64,000 nt of DNA from Monodelphis domestica (GCF_027887165.1 NC_077227.1:540075889-540139888); one strand, 5' to 3'. Shown: positions 1 through 10,140, counted from the stretch's first letter. Translations and numbers: made by a program. The notes: generated by a model not told the origin, from the letters alone.

Positions 1-166
1 CCCTTTATATCAACAGTGTGCATTAGTTCTAAAGCAGCAGAATTGTAAGGGCTAGGCAACAGGGATTAAGTTACTTGCCCAGGGTCACATAGCTAGAAAC
101 TGTCTGAGGCCAGATTTGAACCTAGATCTTGGACTACTAGGTCTGGCTCCAAACCACTGAGCAAGA
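1..166 (-). mobile_element. tRNA-derived SINE (MON1-like), 3' side at window edge
   Basis: Reading the minus strand, the tRNA-like head lies at about 165 and runs left. A box-B-like GGTTCAAATCTGG motif is still seen in complement at 111-123, followed by the tGTGACCCTGGGCAAGT core and the marsupial tail. The same family recurs at 8812, 17298, 28681, 37591, 56140 and 57024. The left end is close to the tail, so little is missing. Moderately diverged. Confidence 0.8.
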
Positions 167-505
167 CTTGTGTTGAAGAAAAGGAAGTAGAAAAACTCTT
201 TATTAATTACATTTACTCTTTGTGAGAGTCTTTTAGAAAAGTTTTCCTTGTTCCTTGTTTTAAGGAAATACAAATCAATAAGGTCATTTGCCATCTCTAA
301 TCTATTAAGCATGTCTGGTTAGTACCAAGTGCTGAAAACTAAGTTCTTAAAAATAAAGGCAAATTCACTACTGCAGGTTGATTAATACTCACAGCAGGTT
401 TTTCACAACCAGGTAATTAGAAGGAAAAGGGAACATATTCTATGGAATAATTTGAAAACTTTTGTTAATCTGAGATGTACAATTCAAAGAATACTTTCTT
501 ATAAT
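167..505. other. Unassigned AT-rich sequence
   Basis: I see no repeat, coding or RNA signal here. It is AT-rich unique-looking sequence between a SINE and a MIR copy. Confidence 0.5.
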
Positions 506-625
506 AATCCTGTGAAGTGGGAGGACAACTTTTATACCTATTCTGTTGATAATGAAAGAAGGACTCAGAGAAATAAAGTGATTTGTTCATGGTCATATAG
601 CTGGTAAATGTCTGAGGTTCTCTCC
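506..625 (-). mobile_element. MIR (CORE-SINE) fragment
   Basis: The order of motifs matches MIR in reverse complement: a TGATAATGAAAGAAGGACT stretch equivalent to the usual GATGAGGAAACTGAGG, then GTGATTTGTTCATGGTCA and AGCTGGTAAATGTCTGAGG. It is old and diverged. Confidence 0.65.
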
Positions 626-687
626 ACTTCTGTTGGAGATATCATTTGGCTTTGTATCACTTGACTCTAAATTCTGTCTTTATAACA

Positions 688-810
688 GGTCTTAATATAT
701 ACATATATGTATATTATATATATATATACATACATGTACACACATTTATATATTCTCTATATTTTCTCTGTTTCTCTCTCTATATATATATAGACGCACA
801 CATATACATT
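688..810. repeat. TA/CA/CT-rich simple repeat
   Basis: Alternating pyrimidine-purine sequence of TATA, CATA and CTCTATA units with short runs. It is imperfect and interrupted, so it is low-complexity rather than one clean microsatellite. Confidence 0.85.
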
Positions 811-920
811 TGTTGTTCATCCTTTGTTTTCAAAAAGGATCAATGACATCATAGAGTGATATCTTGACTTGTGTGCACTGGATTTAAATGAGGCTGAGTT
901 GCACAAAGTTATCTTTGTAG
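811..920 (+). repeat. Unclassified dispersed repeat, copy 1
   Basis: This segment is clearly similar to the complement of 58930-59040. Shared blocks include TCAAAAAGGATCAATGACAT, AGTGATATCTTGACTTG compared with AGTGGTGTCTTGATTTG, and TTTAAATGAGGC. I recall the same phrase from other marsupial sequence, but I cannot assign a family. This copy holds only the first 110 bases of the longer element at 58555-59040. Confidence 0.7.
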
Positions 921-946
921 CCTATTTGATTTTTTCTGTATATTAC

Positions 947-1080
947 AGAAGAGAGAGACGGAGGGGGAGGATAGGGGTAGAAAGAGGAAGAAGGAAAGGA
1001 AGGGGAGGAAGAGGGGGAGGAAAAGGAAAAGTAGAAGAGAAGAAGGAAGGGAAGGAGAGAGAGAGAGAGAGAGAGAGGAA
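947..1080 (+). repeat. Homopurine GA/GGAA tract
   Basis: About 134 bases are nearly all A or G, ending in a perfect (GA)n run at 1054-1076. It is a low-complexity polypurine tract. The reading frames open in it on both strands are a by-product of composition. Confidence 0.9.
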
Positions 1081-2570
1081 TTAGGAGAGACATTTAATGC
1101 ATCTGAAATATGAATAATAAATTAGAAAGAGTTCTAGTGATGAGATCTATAGTTGTATACTAAATTCTAGGTCAATTCCATGACTATTTTTTGGTCAATC
1201 TTTAATTCAGTGAAAAACATTCACTCAAATTGTTATTTTGGCAACATTATATGCTTCAGTATTAAATATTTCAGGTCTTTGGGCATATTGGCACTGGACT
1301 CATCCAATGAGGCAGTCTCAGACAATAACTTATTTTATTTCTCTATGATGGAGATGCCATTTAGTTTTGATATTGTTTCTAGAAATACATTTATTAGCTT
1401 GCTTTGTAAGTTATTTTTGGTCTTCCTCTTTGTAGTAAATTCTGTTAGTGACTTACTCTGTCTTTCTTATCTGACTCATTTCATTGTTCTGGGAATGACT
1501 GGTTTTTCATAAATAGAAAACTGGATCTTTAAATTTCAATCAAAGAGCAGCAAGAGAAGTTATGGAAGAAAATGAGAAAAAAGAAACTTTTAGAAGGCAG
1601 ATATCATATTTGCCAGCGTAATGGAGGGGGTGGAGGGAGAAGCAATCTTCTTATAAAAGAGTCTGTGTCCACAAAGATGTGAAGACCAAAAGAAACACTC
1701 TGCTCCTTGACTTGAATTCTGTTCAGCTAATCATGAGATGAAGAGCCAATCCTTTGTTTTGTTCTTTTTTTTTCATTTTCTTACCTGGTTGTCTGTCTGT
1801 GAGAGAGAAGATGCTGTCAAAGTAGAAGTTTTGCTTTTTTTTTGTCCTGCTTTTAGGTCATGACTATGGCCATGTGAGCTTAGAAAGTTCAGAATAAGGA
1901 GTCACTATAAATTTGGGATCCAAAGTCCATGCTGTTTGCCATCAGACCTTCCTTTCCCCCTTCCCCTCTCTCCTCTAGTAGTCAGCCCCTGAGGGACAAG
2001 TCAGCAGAGAGGCCTAGGAGAATGATTTTGCTTAACTTAAAGGACTTGTCCTCAGAGGTAGCCAAGACTAGGACACATCCAGCTGATATGCCATATCTGT
2101 AAATGAAATTGGTGGGATAAATGGCTATGCAGAAATTGCTTTCAGTCTAAACCTACTCTCCTTAGGGACAGAAGTAGTATAGGGTATGTTCCTACATATG
2201 GGGGGGAGCTTTGTAACTCCTGCTGTTATTATCTACCTGCTAATGCTATATCTGCTTGGTAAATATCCCATTGTAAAAGCTAATTTAAGTTAATTGGCTA
2301 AATGAAAACAAGGCCCTAATCCTTTACAGTTAACTCTGCAGAGAACACACCAGATAAATAACTCATTTTAAGAGAATCACCTTTACTGCCCTTCTTGGAA
2401 AACCCTGAAATGCTGAAGGGAGACCTAGCTAGCCTTGCTCTAAGAAAGTGAGTCCAGAGTCTTGCTATGCCAGCAAATGCTCAATTAGGAAAAAAAAAGA
2501 GGAAATAAGAATAGAATGGGCTTTTTGTGAATATTTGATGATTCTGGACCAATTCAGTTTTTTGAATGTT
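1081..2570. other. Unassigned sequence, no gene seen
   Basis: No repeat family is recognisable. A 110-codon reading frame at 1180-1512 (+) is AT-rich and hydrophobic, has no domain I recognise, no Kozak context and no splice-site support, so I do not call it a gene. Short T and A runs and a CTGT repeat near 1790 are present. An imperfect CA run lies just beyond at 2619-2640. Confidence 0.5.
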
Positions 2571-2702
2571 TATCAAATATACACGCTTGTGTGAGCACAT
2601 TAGCATGTATATGTGGACACACAGACACAGACACACACAGGAAATGCATACCACTCTAGTGAAATAAATACCTGAGAGGTACATTAGCATAAAAGGATGT
2701 TT

Positions 2703-2900
2703 TTAGAGCAGTTTAAATTTTGCCATTTACCAAGCATTTTTCCCAGAGCAAACCTGTGAGCTAGAGGCATGAGTATTATTTTTCCTCATTTGACAAATGA
2801 GGAAGCTAAGGCAGGAGGCAGCTGACAGTAATAGAACTGGTCACTCTTGGAAAGAGGATTTGAATATAGGTTGACTAACTAAATCCAGAGCCTTTCCCTT
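2703..2900 (-). mobile_element. MIR (CORE-SINE)
   Basis: Reverse-complement MIR order is visible: ATTTTTCCTCATTTGACAAA, GAGGAAGCTAAGGC, then GAGGATTTGAATATAGG, the complement of the box-B region. Diverged. Confidence 0.7.
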
Positions 2901-2934
2901 TGTATTATGCTGAAATTCCTGTTTTAATTCATAG

Positions 2935-3130
2935 GATTATGAATTTGGAGCAAGATAAGGTCTCAGAGGTCATTTCATCAAAAGCACTTCTTTGAAAGAT
3001 TTCAAAACTGAGGTCCAAAGAGGAAAAGTGTCTTTCTTAAGGGTCACTCAGGGAGTAAGTAAGCAGCTAAGCTGGTGCTGAACTCAGTATTTCAGACTCC
3101 CAGCCCAGAGCTCTTTACATTATGCCATGC
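2935..3130 (-). mobile_element. MIR-like CORE-SINE with 'gaggtcat' block
   Basis: The sequence follows the common mammalian order GGTCTCAGAGGTCATTTC, AAACTGAGGTCCAAAGAGG, GGGTCACTCAGGGAGTAAGT and finally TTACATTATGCCATGCTGCC. This is a minus-strand CORE-SINE. Copies of the same design occur at 13073, 30538, 34883, 36862 and 42788. Confidence 0.7.
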
Positions 3131-3488
3131 TGCCTCCACTCTGCCTTGGAAATAAATTTTTGTTCACATTTACCAAAAACTTTGATATATTTCAGTTTAA
3201 AGAATTCCAAATGTTCCTTAACAATGGGCTGCTCCTTATCTTGCAACAAATATTCTTTTCTTCTTTTTTAGTTTGGGGTGGTAGGAGAAATGGCAAGGTT
3301 CTCAAAATAAAATTAATCCATTGCCACAAATTGACTACTCTATTTATCTTTGACACACTTTGCTATCAGAATTCTTATGGCCCCACAACTGACTTCAGCA
3401 AACAAATTTAACAGCCTAGTTTAAGCCTAATAGTTTTATAGAGTAGCTAGCTTCCTCTTTCTTCCTTTCTTCTTCCTTCATTCTTCCT
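3131..3488. other. Unassigned sequence before the TTCC array
   Basis: AT-rich sequence with no assignable repeat. The frame open at 3127-3411 starts inside the end of the preceding SINE and has no recognisable protein content. Confidence 0.5.
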
Positions 3489-4010
3489 CAGTCCCTTCCT
3501 TCCTTCCTTCCTTCCTTCCTTCCTTCCTTCCTTCCTTCCTTCCTTCCTTCCTTCCTTCCTTCCTTCCTTCCTTCCTTCCTTCCTTCCTTCCTTCCTTCCT
3601 TCCTTCCTTCCTTCCTTCCTTTCTCCCTCCCTCCCTCCTTCCTTCCTTCCCCCTTCCTTCCTCCTTCCTTCCTTCCTTCCTTCCTTCCTTCCTTCCTTCC
3701 TTCCTTCCTTCCTTCCTTCCTTCCTTCCTTCCTTCCTTCCTTCCTTCCTTCCTTCCTTCCTTCCTTCCTTCCTTCCTTCCTTCCTTCCTTCCTTCCTTCC
3801 TTCCTCCCTCCCTCCCTCCCTCCCTCCTTCCTTCCTTCCTTCCCCCTTCCTTCCTCCTTCCTTCCTTCCTTCCTTCCTTCCTTCCTTCCTTCCTTCCTTC
3901 CTTCCTTCCTTCCTTCCTTCCTTCCTTCCTTCCTTCCTTCTTTGCTTCCTTCCTTCCTTCCCTCCTTCCTTCCCTCTTTCCCTCCCTCCCTCCCTCCCTC
4001 CCTCCCTCCC
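3489..4010. repeat. (TTCC)n / (GGAA)n array, about 520 bp
   Basis: A long tetranucleotide array reads TTCC on this strand and GGAA on the other. It is interrupted by CCCTCC blocks and by two nearly identical landmarks with a run of five C, near 3649 and 3842. Those landmarks lie about 193 bp apart, which points to duplication of a long segment within the array. All three frames on the minus strand are open as Glu-Gly-Arg-Lys repeats purely because of the unit; these are not genes. The right end touches the start of an L1 fragment. Confidence 0.97.
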
Positions 4011-5590
4011 ATGGAACCACAGTGAGGATAGCACAGGATCTGGCTGCATCCACACTAAAGGACTGAAAGGCATGGAATATGATATTCTGGAAAGCAAGGG
4101 AACTAGGTCTATAACCAAGAATCAACTACCCAGCAAATCTGACTATATTCTTATAGGGGAAAGTATGATCATTCAACAAAATAGAAGAATTCCAAGAATT
4201 TGCAAAGAAAAGAACAGACCTGAACAGAAAATCTGACGTCCAAGCACAGAACTGAAAAGAATCATCAAAAGGTAATTAAAAAGAGGGAGAAAAGAAAAAC
4301 AAAACAAAACAACAAAAAAAATCCAACTTTTTAAAAGAGACTCAATAAGCTAAAATGATATGTATCACTATAAGAAAAGTGGTCATTGGTAACCCTTAAA
4401 AACTGTTATTATCACCTGGCAGCTAGAAGAATTATGCTTAGAGGGAACAGTGACAAACTCTATAGGATGAAATAACAAGACATAAATAGGTATAAAGATA
4501 TATATATAGATAAATACACATACATATATTCAACTAGAGTTTTAAAAAGAGGTTAATACTAAAAGAAATGGGAAAAGAAACAAAAGGGGGTAAATTTATA
4601 TGTCACAAAGAAGCTCATGGTGGGAGGGGGGAGAACATCAATACACTGGAAGGATAAAGAGGTTGGAGATAGGAAATACTCAACTCTTACATGCATTGAA
4701 ATTGAACCAAAGAGGGAAGAACAATCCAATCCATTGGGGCAGAGAATAGATTCACACCCTATAGGGGAATAGAAAGGTAACAAATGGACTGGTGGGGAGG
4801 GAAGCAGTATAAGGGATGGCGAAGGTGGGGGTAGTTTTAAAAAGACTGCAAAGAAAATAAGGGGGGATATGAAGGGGGAATAGAAAGGGAAATAAAATAA
4901 GGGTGAGTATTAGGGGGACTGATTAAAACAAACAATGGTGTAGAAGGAAATAGTGAAAGAAGAAAAGGCAGGACCAGGAGTAGAAATCAAAATGCTGGGA
5001 AATACACAGCTGACAATCATAACTCTGAATGTGAATGGAATGAACTCACCCATAAAATGCAAGTGAATAGCAGAGTGGATTGGAATCCAAAATCCTACCA
5101 TATGCTGTCTACAAGAAACACACATATGAGGAAGGTAGATATACATAGGGTGAAAGTAAGAGGATGGAGCCAAATCTATTGGGCATCAACTGATAAAAAG
5201 AAGGCAGGAGTCGCAATCATGATATCTGACAAAGCCAAAGTAAAAATAAATCTAGTTAAAAGAGATAGGGAAGGTAATTACATCCTGATAAAAGGCAATA
5301 TAGACAATGAGGAAATATCAGTACTCAACATGTATGCACCAAATGGCATAGCATCCAAATTTCTAAAGGAGAAACTGTGGAGCTCAAGGATGAAACAGAT
5401 AGAAAAACTATACTAGTGGGAGATCCGAACCTTCCTCTATCCGAACTAGATAAGTCAAACCAAAAAATAAATAAGAAAGAGGAAAGAGAAGTGAAGGAAA
5501 TCTTATAAAAATAGAGTTTGTAGAAATGTGAGAAAAATAAATATGGACAAAAAGGAATACACCTTCTTTTCAGCAGCTCATAGTCTAATG
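4011..5590 (+). mobile_element. L1 fragment: end of ORF1, spacer, start of ORF2; 3' truncated
   Basis: From 4012 the sequence tracks the full-length L1 at 47000-48430 in order. The end of ORF1 (AAAGGACTGAAAGGCATGGA) comes first, then the inter-ORF spacer and then the ORF2 endonuclease start. The ORF2 part includes CTCTGAATGTGAATGGAATG, encoding a Leu-Asn-Val-Asn-Gly-type motif near 5020-5045. It stops around 5585-5590, before the reverse transcriptase. Loss of the 3' end is atypical of target-primed insertion, which normally truncates the 5' end, so later deletion or rearrangement is likely. Confidence 0.88.
5057..5416 (+). pseudogene. L1 ORF2 endonuclease remnant
   Basis: A 119-codon open stretch inside the L1 fragment. 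It shows landmarks of the L1 AP-like endonuclease: a degenerate THMRKVDIHRVKVRGW region (usual ETHL..D..RLKV.GW), KKAGVAIMISDKAKV, RDREGNYILIKG and LNMYAPNGIA. In intact L1 this domain nicks target DNA before reverse transcription. Here it lacks its true start and runs into a stop at 5414. Further similarity continues in other frames. Non-functional. Confidence 0.88.
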
Positions 5591-5631
5591 GAGGAAACAG
5601 CATGAAAAATTAATGAAGGAACTTCATTTTG

Positions 5632-5885
5632 AAGTATGGTATGCTTCAAACTACATTGAGACTAACAGTTTCTCTTATGGTAGTGGAACCTTTTTTAACA
5701 TGTGTTTCATCAATTCCCTTGGAGTTGTCTTGGATTCTTGTTTTGCTGATAATAATTAAATTATTCACAGTTGATCATCATTGCTGTTCCTTTGTACAAT
5801 GCTTTTCTGGTTCTGCTCACTTCATTTTATATTAATTCATGTAACTCCATGTTTTTTTGGTAATTATTCTATTTATTTTTAAAAA
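5632..5885 (-). mobile_element. L1 3' untranslated region fragment
   Basis: On the minus strand this matches the L1 3' end seen at 10511, 19438 and 39908. Shared pieces are ATTATTCACAGTTGATCATC, CTGGTTCTGCTCACTTCA and TAATTCATGTAACTCCATGT. It lies tail to tail with the preceding + strand L1 fragment, with only about 40 bases between. No coding part remains. Confidence 0.78.
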
Positions 5886-6255
5886 TTTGAGTAATGCATC
5901 TATTAAGAGGCCATATTGTACATATTGATTGTATACTTTTGAAGTGAATTAAACATAAAAATATCTGTGCAAACTAAAAAATACATTCCATCAATGAATT
6001 CTTGGGAAAGAACTTTAATATACTTTAGCATTATCATTTAAATTATAGAAATAAGACTTCTTTAAAAGTACATATAAAAAAATTAAATTATGCTTAAGGA
6101 AATAGGCTCTTTTCTTTAGTACCAACTAAAATTACATTTATATTAGGCTGGACCCATTGGAGCCATCAGAAATCTGCAGCAAGTAACACAGTCAAATTCT
6201 ATTTCTCCTATTTCTCATGTGTCCACTCCCTAAATATGAAGCTGTCCCTAAACTT
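5886..6255. other. Unassigned AT-rich sequence
   Basis: No gene, RNA or repeat family recognised. A-rich runs precede the next L1 fragment. Confidence 0.5.
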
Positions 6256-6390
6256 TTTTTTTCTTAAAAAAAAATTAGTGGCAAAGAAATGGAAGCTGAT
6301 GGGATGTCCATCAATTGGTGAATTACTAAAGAAGCTATGATATGTGATTGTAATGGAATGTTATTGTGCCAAAAAAAAAAATGAAGCATG
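6256..6390 (+). mobile_element. L1 ORF2 3'-terminal fragment
   Basis: The order GTGGCAAAGAAATGGAAG, GATGTCCATCAATTGGTGAA and GGAATGTTATTGTGCC equals 51393-51480 of the full-length L1 in this window. That segment encodes the end of ORF2. The fragment is bounded on the right by an A-run and the CpG-rich block. Confidence 0.82.
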
Positions 6391-7785
6391 CCAAGATCTT
6401 GTCTTGCAGAGGCCAGCACACCCAGGGAAGCCAGAGGAAATGCTAGCTTGTTTTCTTCCAGTTTGTGAATTCCTAACCCAGCAAGATGAAAGTGATCAGA
6501 GGCTGGACCTGCAGTACCTACAGTTTCCCGGATCGCAGCCTGAGGACTCCATTAAGTCGTAATAGCAACTGCAGCTCAACCCAGCCAAGTCTTTGGTTTT
6601 CTGATGGTTCAACGAGACCCACTGAGAAATAACTCCCTGCTGCTCTCTGTGACCACAGATATGCCCTGGGTACGGGAAGCTCTGCCTCTCCATCGTCTAT
6701 ACCGTCTTTTACTCATTCCTCTTTCAGGAAACAAGAGGCTCATCCCCAGACCATTTTCTTTTTCCTCTCCCTCATCTGGGCCTCCCGGCGGATCATTCTC
6801 TTTTCCTTCTTCAAAAACTTTGGCAGCCATTTCACTAGAGCCCCTTCGTCTTCCGGCTACTCTGTTGCTTTCCCGTGAGCCTCCAGTTCTTCCCCTTGAC
6901 CTTGAATGAATGTGTACTTCACGTGGATGATTTTTCAAAGCAGAATCAAATTATTCTCCAGAATTACTGAAATACCAACGTGTTCTCTACCTGACTTCTC
7001 TCTTCTGCAGTCTTCTTTTCCAACTGGTGAATCTACTCTGTGTAGTGCTGAAAAGAGAAAATTGGGAGAGAAAGGTTATCGTCTCAGTTCGCATAGCCAT
7101 TAATGATATCGCCTTTTTTTTTTCTGCACAGTCTTGCTTTCTGTCTGCCTCTACAAGATTTCCAAGAAATCCTTAATAGATATATGTACTAGGAATCTAA
7201 GGGTTCATCCCTGTGTCAAGTTACCAACATTGGAGTGACAGTTAATCCTGCTTTATACATCCAGCGCCTGTTACAACTTGTTCATGTCACCCGGTTCCCA
7301 GAATAAGAATGTCCATTCCTTTGATTACAACTGACACAATGCATCAGACCAGGCAGATCTGAACAGTCAGCTTGGAAATGCTGGAGATGTAGTGTTCAGA
7401 GTGTGTCTCTTTATGTGGGAGCTCTGCTCACTACCGCCATCTTTACTTCTTTGGAGTTAGAAAGGACTTAACAGAACCGAAGTGGTCCCAAGCCTAGATC
7501 CTCTTTCTCTGACAACTCATGAAGACATTCACCTGAAACAATGCTCTTCAAGGGCTTCAGGAAAGCTTTGCATCAGATTACAATGACCGAGACCAACAAA
7601 TAGCTTCTTGGGACAAATAGGATCCCTGCAATAAGATTCTGACATTGGATCTTGACAGATCTAGCAATGAATGATGAAAGACTCGCAGGAGGAAAAGGAT
7701 ACTCTTGTGGTTTCAAGGCAGCTCTTGGAAAGGAGGTACTGAACTATATTGATAACATATAAGGGGATTTGGGAAGAAATAAGAT
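6391..7785. other. Repeat-poor, CpG-enriched block of unknown origin
   Basis: About 1.4 kb shows no recognisable repeat and carries roughly twenty CpG dinucleotides, far more than neighbouring kilobases. It contains a CACGTG E-box at 6920-6925 and a YY1-like CCGCCATCTTT at 7434-7444. Reading frames of 65-109 codons occur on both strands (6344-6562 +, 6604-6909 +, 6609-6938 -). I recognise none, and stops interrupt every longer path. It could be a CpG-island-like regulatory segment, an old retrocopy of a cellular transcript, or a young insertion not yet depleted of CpG. No poly(A) tail or target duplication was found. Confidence 0.5.
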
Positions 7786-7789
7786 AAGG

Positions 7790-7970
7790 AACTAGAGAAA
7801 GTGCTCAGTCAGGAGATGGAGTATGTTGTTCAAGGCACAGAAAGGTCAACATTACTGGATAGCTCTGGAGAAGTATGGGGTATAAAAAAGACTAGAAAGA
7901 TGGGAAGGGGTCAGGCTATGGAGGACTTTTAAAGCCAAAAAGAGGTTTTTATATTTGTTATTCATTTTTT
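7790..7970 (-). mobile_element. L2 LINE fragment (ORF2 C-terminal region)
   Basis: Minus-strand L2 order: GCTCAGTCAGGAGATGGAGT, then ACTGGATAGCTCTGGAG, GGAAGGGGTCAGGCTATGG and AGGACTTTTAAAGCC. The same order is present at 36305-36460. In the L2 sense direction this is the C-terminal part of the reverse-transcriptase protein. The remainder to 8217 is unassigned. Confidence 0.72.
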
Positions 7971-8217
7971 CTATGTTGTTTTCCATTTTAGCCTTTTTTA
8001 ACCACTATTATCTCATGTAAAGAAGGCTAGTGAGTAACCTGTTCATTATTTTCATAGATAGATGATAGATGAGTCCCAAATTGATAAAAACAGTGAACAA
8101 AATCACTTGATGAGTTGATGCAATATAAAGTTTGGAACTCAGGATTCCTCAGGCCACCCAGGATTGGATGGGATGTTGTGTACTGTCTGTTACATATTGG
8201 CAGCACTTTTTTCCTCC

Positions 8218-8380
8218 CTCCAGACACTTAGTTGTATAACCTTGGGCAAGTTACTTAATCTCTTTGCCACAGTTGCCTCAATTGCAAAATGGGGATAGTA
8301 TCACAACCTATGTCACAAGACTGTGAGCTTCAAATGAGATAATATTTATAAAACTCTTAGCACGGTGCCCAGCACACACA
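8218..8380 (+). mobile_element. MIR (CORE-SINE)
   Basis: Forward MIR landmarks: AACCTTGGGCAAGTTACTTA, then TTGCAAAATGGGGATAGTAT, TCAAATGAGATAATATTTAT and AGCACGGTGCCCAGCAC. Good 3' half. Confidence 0.82.
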
Positions 8381-8719
8381 CACACAAACATTTTCCCTTC
8401 CTCCGAAAATGGTCTTATTATAGTCAATCCACGTTCTTTGCAAAAGCTCAGTATATAGGAGGACAGATCTGGAAGAAAAATACAGAGACGGAGCATCTTA
8501 GTTTTACTTTTTTGTATCTTCTGCTTGTGTTCATATCTCTTCCAGCCTCTCCAGGATCTCACTTTATTGACAGGAAATCTACTCTTTATCAGATGGCATC
8601 TCAAAGCATCTCTGATGTGAGAGATGCTTTTGTAACTCTCATCACTCCTTAGATCTGCCCATAGAGCCTAGAATAGTCTCTATTCTCTATATAGAAAGCC
8701 TTCAGTTTAGGTAAGTGAA

Positions 8720-8800
8720 TAATAATGTGGGCTCCTTGAGGTTAGGGTCTATCCTTTGTAATCACGACATCTGGCTCACGGTAATCTTTCATAAAAATGT
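8720..8800 (+). mobile_element. L2/THER1-type 3' tail fragment
   Basis: GGGCTCCTTGAGGTTAGGGT followed by a degenerate CATAGTAGG-type end resembles the shared 3' end of L2 and its CORE-SINE partners. Short and diverged. Confidence 0.55.
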
Positions 8801-8811
8801 GCTTGTTAATT

Positions 8812-9013
8812 AAAAAATCTAAATCTTTACCTTCTGTCTTGGAGTTGATATGCAGTATTGGTTCCAAGGAAGAAGTTTGGTAAGGGCTAGGCAAATGGGC
8901 TTCAGTGACTTACCCAGGGTCACATCACTAGAGAGTGCCTGAGGTCAGATTTAAACCCAAGATTACCCATCTCCAGGCTTGGCTCTCTAGCCACTGAACC
9001 ACCTAGCAGCTCT
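8812..9013 (-). mobile_element. tRNA-derived SINE (MON1-like), near full length
   Basis: The tail CTTTACCTTCTGTCTTGGAG comes first on this strand, then GGTAAGGGCTAGGCAAATGG, CCCAGGGTCACATCACTAGA, the box-B complement CAGATTTAAACCC and the head CTGAACCACCTAGCAGCTC. The element is about 200 bp in reverse orientation. Confidence 0.88.
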
Positions 9014-9029
9014 TAATTCTTGAGAAATA

Positions 9030-9175
9030 TATGTAAGTGTACACTGTGTATATAGTGTATACACACACACATATAATATAGTGTCAATATGTCTATATAT
9101 TATCTATAGTGCAGATATATATCTATGTAATATATATCTTATAAAATTGATTGTCTTATAAAATATAATCTTATT
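9030..9175. repeat. TA/CA-rich low-complexity sequence
   Basis: Imperfect GTGTATA, CACACA and ATATAT units next to the 3' side of the previous SINE's head. No single unit dominates. Confidence 0.75.
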
Positions 9176-9204
9176 TCTGTATATTTTATGTGTGTTGGCA
9201 TTCT

Positions 9205-9350
9205 AAGCCACTTGTAGACTACCTGCTCCTTGAAAGCAGGGGCTTTGTCTTATCTAAACTTTGTATCTTCCTAAAACTTAAGAGACTCTTATTTAGTACT
9301 CTGCACATAGTAGGTGCTTAATAAGAATATGTTAAATTCAATTGCATTGT
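9205..9350 (+). mobile_element. L2/THER1-type 3' end
   Basis: CTACCTGCTCCTTGAAAGCA, then GGGGCTTTGTCTTATC, GCACATAGTAGGTGCTTAAT and a TTAAATTCAATTG end follow the shared L2/CORE-SINE 3' terminus in the forward direction. Confidence 0.78.
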
Positions 9351-9738
9351 GTTATTTTAACAGTCACTAGAAGGAGCTTAAGAAAAACAATCTCTTTTCC
9401 TTTGAATAGATGCTTCATAATTGTAAATGCTGTTTTTGGCATTCAAGAAGGTATGAGCAGATTATAAGTTATGTTAGATGTGAGCACTTTTGAAAATAGT
9501 AAGAGGGAGTCTCCAGAAAGTCTGTCTAGTTATGTGTCATCTATGTTAAGAGGAAACTAGTCTCAGTTGTGTAGAGAGACTGAGAAGACATTCCCAGAAC
9601 TGTTTCAGGCTTTCTACCTTGGCATATTTTCAATTTTTAAGGAATGGAGTCTTCTTCCATCTTTTTTTTTTCCTCAGTGAATGAAAGTAATGGACTTCTT
9701 AGGAAGGCTGATTAATTGAAGGATACCTTGTATATAAG
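9351..9738. other. Unassigned sequence
   Basis: No repeat or gene signal recognised apart from a T-run at 9662. Confidence 0.5.
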
Positions 9739-9739
9739 A

Positions 9740-9935
9740 TTCTCAATCATGTCTCACTCAGTGACTCCATTTAGGGTTTTCTTGACAAAAATACTTGAAT
9801 GGTTTTGCCATTTCCTTCTCCGGCTCATTTTATAGATGAAGAATTGAGGCAAACAGGTTTAAGTGACTTGTTCGTAAGTATGTGAGTTCAGATTTGAACT
9901 TGGATCTTTCTGACTTTAGGACCATTCTTATTTAC
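9740..9935 (-). mobile_element. MAR1-like SINE
   Basis: The tail complement GTGACTCCATTTAGGGTTTT and TTTGCCATTTCCTTCTCC comes first, followed by TAGATGAAGAATTGAGGCAA, AGTGACTTGTTCG and the box-B complement CAGATTTGAACTTGG. The tail order equals that of the + strand copy at 13756-14012. Truncated near the head. Confidence 0.82.
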
Positions 9936-10054
9936 CTCTTGGAAGGCATGTAGTCATTTTAGGGGGAGCAGAGAGGGACAGAGAATTATGGTAGCTATTT
10001 ATAGTACTTTTCAATTTGATTCAGTCATACTCACTTCACTATATTGTTATCTGT

Positions 10055-10140
10055 ATTACTCTATTAGATTGTAAATCTTATGAGGACAAAGAAGAGCTGG
10101 ACTATGTTAGTAGGTGCTAAATACATTTCATCCTATTGAT
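10055..10140 (+). mobile_element. L2/THER1-type 3' tail, weak
   Basis: TATTAGATTGTAAATCTTAT and TAGTAGGTGCTAAATACATT resemble the 3' terminus seen at 9205 and 30330. The middle is diverged. Confidence 0.5.

Noticed and set aside
1180..1512. 110-codon plus-strand frame, hydrophobic
   Set aside because: AT-driven composition, no domain, no start context or splice support, and no homologue that I recognise.
3447..4125. Three overlapping minus-strand frames of 174-223 codons
   Set aside because: They are Glu-Gly-Arg-Lys repeats forced by the GGAA unit; all three frames are open, which is a composition effect.
5600..5885. Twin-priming inversion as an explanation for the opposed L1 fragments
   Set aside because: In twin priming the inverted 5' part lies upstream of the 3' segment; here the two 3' sides face each other, so the geometry does not fit.
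6609..6938. 109-codon minus-strand frame with two Lys-Glu-Asn triplets (KEN-box-like)
   Set aside because: No family recognised, an overlapping frame is open on the other strand, and short KEN triplets are expected by chance in Glu/Lys-rich sequence. The DNA block is kept as a finding, but not the protein.
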